A stretch of 64,000 nt of DNA from Aromatoleum tolulyticum (GTDB taxonomy: Bacteria > Pseudomonadota > Gammaproteobacteria > Burkholderiales > Rhodocyclaceae): contig NZ_FTMD01000002.1 in the NCBI RefSeq assembly GCF_900156155.1, positions 62,001 through 126,000 of the forward strand. The letters are read 5' to 3'. This document shows positions 35,640-42,936 of the stretch, in pieces (the first letter of the stretch is position 1; each line of letters begins with the position of its first letter). Below the pieces are notes generated by a model. That model was not told the origin of the DNA. It did not search any database and saw only the letters and a program-made list of their open reading frames with translations. The translations under genes and the position numbers were made by a program.

Positions 35640-37145
35640 TTACCTGCGGTCGTTGATGGAGAGGTCGTTGGTGGAAAGGTCGCTGTAGAGGCGGTCGCTG
35701 CCTGCATGCGGCGCATCCCATCCGCCCCCCAATGCCCGGAAGGAGGCAATGGCGGCGCGCGCAACCTCGGTTTGCGCCTGTGCCTTCGCGTCGCGCGCCT
35801 GCAGGAGATTGCTGTCGGCATCGAGCACCTCGATCAGGCTGACGACGCCGCCTTGGTAGGCGGCAAACGAGTTCTCGCGCGCACGGGCGAGCGAGGATTC
35901 ACCCCGCGTCAGGATGCCGACCTGCGCCTCGCGTTTGACGAGGGCGGAGAAGGCGTTCTCGACATCCTCGGTCGCCCGCAACACGGCCAGCCGCCAGGTC
36001 GCCAGGGCTTCGGCCTCCGCGCCGCGCGCGGCGGCGATCTGCGCGTCGACGCGGCCGAAGTCGAACAGGCGCCAGCGCAGTCCGAGGACGCCCTGCGTCT
36101 GGCTCGCGGCCCCGGTGAAGAGGTTGCCGCTGGCGATCGCGGTGGCGCTGCCCAGCAGGGCGGCGAGCGAGAACTTGGGGTAGTACTCGGAGATCGCCAC
36201 GCCGATGCGCGCATTGGCCGCGGCGAGGCGCCGTTCGGCGACGATGAGATCGGGCCTGCGCCGAATCATCTCGGCCGGGGTGCCGGTCCCGGCCAGGCCC
36301 GGCGCGAGCGGGACCGGCGCCACTGCGGCCAGCTCCGTGCGCCAGGTGCCCGGCTGCACCCCGAGCAGCACGTCCAGCGCGTTCATCGCCGAATCGAGAC
36401 CGGCTTCCAGGACCGGGATCTGCGCCTCGGCCTGGGTGAGCGACCCCTCGGCCTGGTTCATCTGGAGCTCGGCGGCGATCCCCTTCTCGTACTGGAGCTT
36501 GACCAGGGCGAGCAGCTGACGGCGGGTCTCCACTTGCTGTCTGGCGATCGCGATGCGCGCCTGCAAGCCCCGGATCGTGACGTACACGTCCGCGGTCTGC
36601 GCGGCCACGGTCAGCCGCGTCGCCACGGCGCCGGCTTCGGATGCTTCGTACTCCGCGCGTGCGGCCTCCCGCCCCCGTCGCAGACCGCCGAACACGTCGA
36701 TCTCCCAGCTCGCACCGAGGTTGGCCTCGTAGGCGCTGCCGCTGCGATCGAAGCCGGGCGTGGCGTCGAGCACCTGCCCCAGCGGGGTCTCGACCGACTG
36801 GTAGGCTCTCGCAGCGCTTGCACTCACGCTGGCCGCCGGAAGTAGCGCCGCATCGGCGTAGCGCAGTGATGCGCGCGACTGGGCGACACGTGCCGCCGCT
36901 TGCGCGAGGTCCAGGTTCTGTTCCAGGGCCAGGGAGACGAATTGCATCAGCAGGCGATCATCGAAGGCGGCCCACCAGACCTGGAGGTCTGCCGTGTGCT
37001 GAACCTGCCGGTGATCGACACCTTCTTGTCCGAGGAAGGTGGAGGACAGCGCGATCTCGGGCGGCCGGTAGGCGGGGCCGACGGCGCAGCCCGTCAAGAC
37101 GCCGACGCTCAGAACAAGGGCGAGAGAGCGGGGGTGGGCGAGCAT
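35640..37145 (-). CDS. NodT-family outer-membrane efflux lipoprotein
   Basis: A 501-residue TolC-like channel of the RND efflux outer-membrane lipoprotein (NodT/OprM) family. The lipobox is VGVLTGC, giving a lipid-anchored Cys followed by AVGPAYRPPE. The two related halves each hold long helical segments (LDLAQAAARVAQSRA; RRPDLIVAERRLAAANARIG). It is divergent from tetR and would complete the pump formed by the adaptor and RND genes. Two 24-bp operator-like repeats lie directly upstream. Confidence 0.93.
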   Translation of the reverse strand: MLAHPRSLALVLSVGVLTGCAVGPAYRPPEIALSSTFLGQEGVDHRQVQHTADLQVWWAAFDDRLLMQFVSLALEQNLDLAQAAARVAQSRASLRYADAALLPAASVSASAARAYQSVETPLGQVLDATPGFDRSGSAYEANLGASWEIDVFGGLRRGREAARAEYEASEAGAVATRLTVAAQTADVYVTIRGLQARIAIARQQVETRRQLLALVKLQYEKGIAAELQMNQAEGSLTQAEAQIPVLEAGLDSAMNALDVLLGVQPGTWRTELAAVAPVPLAPGLAGTGTPAEMIRRRPDLIVAERRLAAANARIGVAISEYYPKFSLAALLGSATAIASGNLFTGAASQTQGVLGLRWRLFDFGRVDAQIAAARGAEAEALATWRLAVLRATEDVENAFSALVKREAQVGILTRGESSLARARENSFAAYQGGVVSLIEVLDADSNLLQARDAKAQAQTEVARAAIASFRALGGGWDAPHAGSDRLYSDLSTNDLSINDRR

Positions 37146-37170
37146 GAGAGTCCTTCTGAGTTGAACTTGG

Positions 37171-37194
37171 GTGACTAAAGGCCATAATAGTCAC
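37171..37194. promoter_or_regulatory. TetR operator 1 (GTGACT-N12-AGTCAC)
   Basis: GTGACT and AGTCAC, in the longer form GTGACTA and TAGTCAC, form an inverted repeat spanning 24 bp between the channel gene and tetR. The same arrangement is found at 37201-37224 and 37901-37924. Confidence 0.75.
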
Positions 37195-37200
37195 TCGTGT

Positions 37201-37224
37201 GTGACTGTCAACTAAAATAGTCAC
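37201..37224. promoter_or_regulatory. TetR operator 2 (GTGACT-N12-AGTCAC)
   Basis: A second 24-bp inverted repeat, starting 30 bases from the first, in the divergent promoter region of the channel gene and tetR. Its spacing equals that of sites 1 and 3. Confidence 0.75.
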
Positions 37225-37262
37225 TAGTTGAAAAGATAGGGCATGTGAGGTATTGTTTTTTC

Positions 37263-37880
37263 ATGAGCCAAACCCCGTCTTCCGTCCCCGCATCGCGCGG
37301 CCCCGCCGACCACAATGTCCGAGACCAGATCGTGGAGGCGGCGGGCGAGCACTTCAGCCACTACGGCTACGAGAAGACCACGGTCTCCGACCTGGCCAAG
37401 GCGATCGGTTTTTCGAAGGCCTATATCTACAAGTTCTTCGATTCCAAGCAGGCGATCGGTGAGGCCATTTGCGCCAAGACCTTGAGCGCCATCGTCGCAG
37501 CGGTCGAAGAGGCGGTGGCGGGCGCAACCACGCCCACGGAAAAATTCCGCCGAATGTTCAAGACCTTGGTCTCGACCGGGGTGAGTCTGTTCTTCAACGA
37601 TCGCAAGCTGTACGACATCGCCGCGTATTCCGCGGGCGAGGGGTGGCCGTCGGCCCGCGCCTACTGTGAGCGTATCCGGCAGATCCTGACGGAGATCGTC
37701 CGCGAAGGGCGGGAGAGCGGCGAGTTCGAGCGCAAGACGCCGCTGGACGAGACCGTGCATGCCATCGATTTGGTCATGCAGCCCTATGTGAACCCGCTCC
37801 TGCTCCAGTACAACCTCGATGTTGCCGAGGAGGCCCCGGCACAGCTTTCCAATCTGGTGCTGCGCAGCCTGGCCCCTTAG
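37263..37880 (+). CDS. TetR-family repressor of the RND efflux genes
   Basis: A 205-residue TetR regulator. The HTH is RDQIVEAAGEHFSHYGYEKT, then VSDLAKAIGFSKAYIYKFF; the rest is a helical ligand domain of usual size. It sits between the divergent outer-membrane channel and the adaptor/pump operon, and 24-bp inverted repeats flank it on both sides, so it very probably represses both units and itself. The start ATG 37263 is chosen; an in-frame Met six codons earlier has no better ribosome site. Confidence 0.93.
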   Translation: MSQTPSSVPASRGPADHNVRDQIVEAAGEHFSHYGYEKTTVSDLAKAIGFSKAYIYKFFDSKQAIGEAICAKTLSAIVAAVEEAVAGATTPTEKFRRMFKTLVSTGVSLFFNDRKLYDIAAYSAGEGWPSARAYCERIRQILTEIVREGRESGEFERKTPLDETVHAIDLVMQPYVNPLLLQYNLDVAEEAPAQLSNLVLRSLAP

Positions 37881-37900
37881 CCGGTTCGAGAATTACGAGA

Positions 37901-37924
37901 GTGACTATTGACAGAAATAGTCAC
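37901..37924. promoter_or_regulatory. TetR operator 3, near-perfect inverted repeat
   Basis: GTGACTATT and AATAGTCAC are separated by GACAGA, part of a perfect 10-bp repeat (37900-37925). It lies 40 bases before the adaptor start codon and overlaps the likely promoter of the pump operon. Confidence 0.82.
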
Positions 37925-37964
37925 TCGATGGAGTATGGAGGCCTTCGCATCCACGGAGGTCGCC

Positions 37965-39101
37965 ATGCTTGAGAGCCGTACTCTTCCCTTCCTCGCCGTC
38001 GTCGGTCTGTTGCCCTTAGCCCTGGCAGCATGCAGCGACGCCACTTCTTCAGTCGATCCGCGGACGCAGATTCCCCTGGTGCGCGTGGGGGCCATACAGC
38101 CCGCCGTCGAGGCCGAGCGTTCATTCACCGGCATCGTTGCGGCGCGGGTACAGAGCGACCTGGGTTTCCGCGTTCCCGGCAAGGTCCTGGAGCGCCTGGT
38201 CGATACCGGGCAGGCCGTCAAGCGCGGCCAGCCGCTCATGCGCATCGACCCCACCGACTTGAGGCTCGCCACGCGCGCCTTTGAGGAGGCCGTTGCCGCC
38301 GCCACGGCGCGCGCGCGCCAGACCGCGGAGGACGAGGCGAGATACCGCGATCTTGTCTCGGCGGGTGCGGTGTCGGCCTCCGCCTACGACAAGATCAAGG
38401 CCGCCGCCGAGTCGGCACGGGCGGAGCTCAAGGGGGCCCAGGCCCAGGCCGACGTTGCGCGCAACGAAACCGGCTACACGGTCCTGCTCGCCGACGCGGA
38501 CGGCGTGGTGGTGGAGACCCTGGCGGAGCCGGGACAGGTCCTCGGCGCCGGTCAGGTGGTCGTCCGTGTGGCGCATGCCGGACGCCGCGAAGCGGTCGTC
38601 GAGCTCCCCGAAACCCTGCGCCCGGCGGTCGGCTCCGCCGGCCGCGCGACCCTGTATGGCAACGGGCTCACGGGCGCCGCGAAACTGCGCCAGTTGTCGG
38701 ACGCCGCCAACCCGCAGACGCGCACCTTCGAGGCGCGCTACGTGCTGGAGGGCCGCCTGGCGGACGCGCCGCTGGGCTCGACCATCTCGATCCACATCCC
38801 CCGGGACCGCTCCGTGCCGGCGCTGCAGGTCCCGATCGGCGCGCTCTTCGATCCGGGCAAAGGGCCCGGCGTATGGCTGGTCGAAGGAGAAGGGGTCGAA
38901 GGGCAGGGGCCGCGGGTCACCTGGCGCGCCGTGCAGCTGGCCGGCCTCAGTGACGACGCGGCCGCGGTCGTTGGTGGACTCAAGGCGGGTGATCGCGTGG
39001 TCGTGCTCGGCGCGCATCTGCTGCACGAAGGCGAGCCGGTACGACTGGCTGACCACGAAGCCGCGCAAAGTGTGGCCCTCAAGAACGGGGGACAGCAATG
39101 A
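37965..39101 (+). CDS. RND efflux periplasmic adaptor (membrane fusion lipoprotein)
   Basis: A 378-residue adaptor of the MexA/AcrA (HlyD) family with signal peptide and lipobox (LPLALAAC). The barrel-sandwich halves are FRVPGKVLERLVDTGQAVKRGQPL and ADGVVVETLAEPGQVLGAGQVVV, separated by a helical hairpin. The start at 37965 has GGAGG seven bases upstream; earlier in-frame Met codons would spoil the signal peptide. Its stop overlaps the pump start (ATGA). Confidence 0.94.
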   Translation: MLESRTLPFLAVVGLLPLALAACSDATSSVDPRTQIPLVRVGAIQPAVEAERSFTGIVAARVQSDLGFRVPGKVLERLVDTGQAVKRGQPLMRIDPTDLRLATRAFEEAVAAATARARQTAEDEARYRDLVSAGAVSASAYDKIKAAAESARAELKGAQAQADVARNETGYTVLLADADGVVVETLAEPGQVLGAGQVVVRVAHAGRREAVVELPETLRPAVGSAGRATLYGNGLTGAAKLRQLSDAANPQTRTFEARYVLEGRLADAPLGSTISIHIPRDRSVPALQVPIGALFDPGKGPGVWLVEGEGVEGQGPRVTWRAVQLAGLSDDAAAVVGGLKAGDRVVVLGAHLLHEGEPVRLADHEAAQSVALKNGGQQ

Positions 39102-42100
39102 GTGCGTTCAACCTCTCCGCCCTCGCCGTGCGCGAGCGCCCGGTCACCCTGTTCCTGATGCTGGCGATCTTCGTCGCCGGGGTCGTCGCCTTCCTGACGC
39201 TGGGCCGGGCGGAGGACCCCGCCTTCACCGTCAAGCAGATGACCGTGGTCACCGCCTGGCCCGGGGCCACGGCCAAGGAGATGGAAGAACTGGTCGCCGA
39301 GCCCCTGGAAAAGCGCATGCAGGAACTGCGCTGGCATGACCGCACCGAGACTTTTACGCGACCGGGCCTGGCCTTCACCACCGTGTACCTGCTCGACAGC
39401 ACGCCGCCCCGCGACGTCCCCGACGAGTTCTATCAGGCGCGCAAGAAGCTCGGCGACGAGGCGCTCAAGCTGCCGCGGGGCGTCATCGGCCCGATGGTGA
39501 ACGACGAATACGCCGACGTGACCTTTGCGCTCTATGCCTTGAAAGCGAAGGGCGAGCCGCACCGGCACCTGGTGCGCGACGCGGAGAGCATGCGCCAGCG
39601 CCTGCTTCACGTGCCGGGCGTCAAGAAGGTGAACATCATCGGCGAGCAGGCCGAAAGGATCTTCGTCGAGTTCTCCCATGACCGCCTTGCGACCCTGGGC
39701 GTCTCCCCTCGCGACCTCTTCGCCGCGCTGAACGGGCGCAACGTCATGACGCCCGCCGGCTCGATCGAAGCCAAGGGCCCGCAGGTCTTCATCCGGCTGG
39801 ACGGGGCGATCGACGACCTGGAGGCGATCCGCAACACGCCGGTCGCGGCGCGGGGTCGGACGCTGAAGCTCGGCGACGTCGCCGAGGTGAAGCGGGGCTA
39901 CGAGGATCCGGCGACCTTCCTCATCCGCAACAACGGCGAACCGGCCTTGCTGCTCGGCGTGGTGATGCGCGAGGGCTGGAACGGCCTCGATCTCGGCCAG
40001 GCGCTGGAGGCGGAAGCGGCGGCGATCAACGCCGAGATGCCGCTCGGCATGAGCCTGTCCAAGGTCACGGACCAGTCGGTCAATATCCGCTCGGCCGTCG
40101 ACGAGTTCATGGTGAAGTTCTGCGTCGCCCTCGGCGTGGTCATGCTGGTGGGCTTCCTCAGCATGGGATGGCGCGCCGGCATCGTGGTCTCGGCAGCGGT
40201 TCCCCTGACCCTGGCCGCGGTCTTCGTGGTCATGGCGGCGACCGGCAAGAACTTCGACCGGATCACGCTCGGCTCCCTGATCCTGGCCCTGGGGCTGCTG
40301 GTCGACGACGCGATCATCGCCATCGAGATGATGGTGGTGAAGATGGAGGAAGGCTACGACCGCATCCGCGCGGCGGCCTATGCCTGGAGCCACACCGCCG
40401 CGCCCATGCTCGCCGGGACCCTGGTGACGGCGATCGGCTTCATGCCGAACGGCTTCGCCAAGTCGACCGCCGGTGAGTATGCGGGCAATCTGTTCTGGAT
40501 CGTCGGTATTGCGCTGATCGCGTCGTGGATCGTCGCCGTCGTGTTCACGCCCTACCTGGGGGTGAAGCTGCTCCCGAACTACCCGCAGCGCGAGGGCGCG
40601 CACGAGGCCCTCTACGCCACCCCGCACTACGAGCGCTTCCGCCGCCTGCTGGGTGGCGTGATCCGGCGCAAGTGGCTGGTCGCGGCGGGTGTGATCGCTG
40701 CCTTCGCCGTCGCGGTCCTGGGCATGGGCGTGGTCAACAAGCAGTTCTTTCCGACTTCCGATCGCCCCGAAGTGCTGGTCGAAGTCCAGATGCCGTATGG
40801 CACCTCGATCCAGCAGACGAGCGCGGCGGCCGCCAAGGTCGAAGCGTGGCTCGCCGGGCAGCCGGAAGCGAAGATCGTCACGGCCTACGTCGGGCAGGGC
40901 GCGCCGCGCTTCTACCTCGCCATGGCGCCGGAACTGCCCGATCCCTCGTTCGCGAAGATCGTCGTCCTGACGGACGACCAGGCGGCCCGTAAGGCGCTCA
41001 AGCTCAGGCTGCGGCAGGCGGTGGCCGACGGTCTGGCGCCGGAGGCGCGCGTGCGGGTGACCCAGTTGGTGTTCGGCCCGTACTCGCCCTTCCCCGTGGC
41101 CTTCCGTGTGATGGGGCCCGACCCCGACACGCTGCGCGACATCGCGGCGGAAGTTCGCACCGTCATGCAGGCCTCGTCGCAGATGCGAACGGTCAATACC
41201 GACTGGGGCGAGCGCGTGCCGACGCTGCGTTTCGCGCTCGACCAGGACCGGCTGCAGAGCCTCGGCCTGAGCTCCAGCGACGTGGCCCAACAGCTTCAGT
41301 TCCTGTTGAGCGGCATCCCCATTACCGAGGTGCGCGAGGACATCCGTTCGGTGCAGGTCGCCGCCCGCTCGGCCGGAAACACGCGGCTCGATCCGGCCAG
41401 GATCGGCGATTTCACCCTGGTCGGCGCGGTCGGCCAGCGGATTCCACTGTCGCAGGTCGGCGCCGTGGACGTCCGCATGGAAGACCCGATCCTGCGCCGC
41501 CGCGATCGCACGCCGACGATCACCGTGCGCGGAGACATCGCCGAGGGCTTGCAGCCGCCGGACGTATCCACCGCCGTATTCCAGGAGCTTCAGCCCATTA
41601 TCGCCAGGCTGCCGGCCGGCTACCGGATCGAAGAGGGCGGTTCCATCGAGGAATCCGGCAAGGCGAATCGCGCCTTGGCGCCGATCTTCCCCATCATGAT
41701 CGCTTTGACGCTGATCACGATCATCTTCCAGGTGCGGTCGATCTCCGCGATGGCGATGGTGTTCGCCAGTGCGCCGCTGGGCTTGATCGGGGTCGTGCCC
41801 ACGCTGCTTGCGTTCAACCAGCCGTTCGGCATCAACGCGCTCGTCGGACTGATCGCGCTGTCCGGCATCCTGATGCGCAACACGCTCATCCTGATCGGTC
41901 AGATTCGCGACAACGAAAAGGAGGGATTGGCGCCCTTCGACGCCGTGGTCGAGGCCACCGTGCAGCGCGCGCGTCCGGTCATCCTGACCGCGCTCGCCGC
42001 CATCCTGGCGTTCATACCCCTCACGCAGTCGGTGTTCTGGGGAACGCTGGCCTATACCTTGATCGGTGGGACCTTCGCCGGGACGGCTCTGACCCTGGTG

Positions 42101-42199
42101 TTCCTGCCGGCGTTGTACGCGATCTGGTTCAAGATCAGGCCGGCGGCGAGGGATGGGCAAGCCGTTCCTGCGATGCGAACGGAAGCTGTCACGGCCTAG
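39098..42199 (+). CDS. RND-family efflux pump, inner-membrane transporter
   Basis: A 1033-residue RND transporter with twelve predicted membrane segments and two large periplasmic domains. The proton-relay acids are in LGLLVDDAIIAIEMMV, in TM4. It resembles the HAE1-related group common beside NodT channels and short adaptors, not the heavy-metal CusA group, since the metal-binding Met cluster is not evident. It exports hydrophobic or aromatic compounds; the substrate is not readable. Translation is coupled to the adaptor. Confidence 0.95.
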   Translation: MSAFNLSALAVRERPVTLFLMLAIFVAGVVAFLTLGRAEDPAFTVKQMTVVTAWPGATAKEMEELVAEPLEKRMQELRWHDRTETFTRPGLAFTTVYLLDSTPPRDVPDEFYQARKKLGDEALKLPRGVIGPMVNDEYADVTFALYALKAKGEPHRHLVRDAESMRQRLLHVPGVKKVNIIGEQAERIFVEFSHDRLATLGVSPRDLFAALNGRNVMTPAGSIEAKGPQVFIRLDGAIDDLEAIRNTPVAARGRTLKLGDVAEVKRGYEDPATFLIRNNGEPALLLGVVMREGWNGLDLGQALEAEAAAINAEMPLGMSLSKVTDQSVNIRSAVDEFMVKFCVALGVVMLVGFLSMGWRAGIVVSAAVPLTLAAVFVVMAATGKNFDRITLGSLILALGLLVDDAIIAIEMMVVKMEEGYDRIRAAAYAWSHTAAPMLAGTLVTAIGFMPNGFAKSTAGEYAGNLFWIVGIALIASWIVAVVFTPYLGVKLLPNYPQREGAHEALYATPHYERFRRLLGGVIRRKWLVAAGVIAAFAVAVLGMGVVNKQFFPTSDRPEVLVEVQMPYGTSIQQTSAAAAKVEAWLAGQPEAKIVTAYVGQGAPRFYLAMAPELPDPSFAKIVVLTDDQAARKALKLRLRQAVADGLAPEARVRVTQLVFGPYSPFPVAFRVMGPDPDTLRDIAAEVRTVMQASSQMRTVNTDWGERVPTLRFALDQDRLQSLGLSSSDVAQQLQFLLSGIPITEVREDIRSVQVAARSAGNTRLDPARIGDFTLVGAVGQRIPLSQVGAVDVRMEDPILRRRDRTPTITVRGDIAEGLQPPDVSTAVFQELQPIIARLPAGYRIEEGGSIEESGKANRALAPIFPIMIALTLITIIFQVRSISAMAMVFASAPLGLIGVVPTLLAFNQPFGINALVGLIALSGILMRNTLILIGQIRDNEKEGLAPFDAVVEATVQRARPVILTALAAILAFIPLTQSVFWGTLAYTLIGGTFAGTALTLVFLPALYAIWFKIRPAARDGQAVPAMRTEAVTA

Positions 42200-42291
42200 C
42201 AGAAGCGTTTACGCAGACCGCACCGAGGGGCATCCGTTGTGCGGCGGTGCGGCCGGAACGGTTCGGCTGAGCCGGTCGCGTCAAGCGCCGT

Positions 42292-42936
42292 TCAGGATTG
42301 GGTCGCAGCGAGCCGCGCGCCGAAACCGAGCAACAGCACTCCGGTGATGCCGTCGAGAATGCGACTGACGCGAGGGCGGGCGAGCAGGGTGCGGGCGCGT
42401 TCGACCATGAGCGCGAGCAGGCCCTGCCAGACCGTCGCGATGGCGAAATGCATCGCGGCCATCGCGAGCGACTGCAGCAGTGCCGAGTGGGCCGGATCGA
42501 TGAACTGCGGCAGGAAGGCCATGTAGAAGATGATGGGCTTGGGGTTGAGCACGTTCGACAACAGGCCTTCGCGCAGCGAGGTCGCTGCCGGCACCACACC
42601 GGCGCGTTGCACCGAAATCTGCATTCCGCGCGCGTGCCACGCGGAGCGCAGGCTCTGGATGCCCAGCCAGGCGAGGTAGACAGCCCCGGCAATCTTCATC
42701 GCGGCAAACAACGTTGCCGAACTGAGCAGGATGACCGAGAGACCCAGCGCCGAGACGGTGGCGTGCGCGAACAGTCCGAGGCAGATGCCGAGGCTGGTGA
42801 GCAGCCCGTCGCGCAGTCCGCCGCGGGCCGCGTTGCGGATCACCAGCAGGGAGTCGACACCCGGCGACATGGTGAGCGCGGTGATGGCGATGAGGAAGGG
42901 GAGCCAGGGGAAGTGCTCGAACATTTCCACGCTCAT
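42292..42936 (-). CDS. LysE/RhtB-family exporter
   Basis: A 214-residue inner-membrane protein with about six hydrophobic segments. The family signature TMSPGVDSLLVIRNAARGGLRDGL near the N-terminus and NVLNPKPIIFYMAFLPQF in the middle identify a LysE/RhtB amino-acid or small-molecule exporter. Its start overlaps the stop of the SMC gene (ATGA), an odd partner for a condensin. Confidence 0.93.
   Translation of the reverse strand: MSVEMFEHFPWLPFLIAITALTMSPGVDSLLVIRNAARGGLRDGLLTSLGICLGLFAHATVSALGLSVILLSSATLFAAMKIAGAVYLAWLGIQSLRSAWHARGMQISVQRAGVVPAATSLREGLLSNVLNPKPIIFYMAFLPQFIDPAHSALLQSLAMAAMHFAIATVWQGLLALMVERARTLLARPRVSRILDGITGVLLLGFGARLAATQS

Noticed and set aside
38738-42160. Long open frame on the minus strand (over 1100 codons) opposite the RND pump
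   Set aside because: It mirrors the adaptor and pump genes, which have clear family motifs. Low-complexity Arg/His/Asp/Gly-rich translation is typical of antisense frames in GC-rich DNA.
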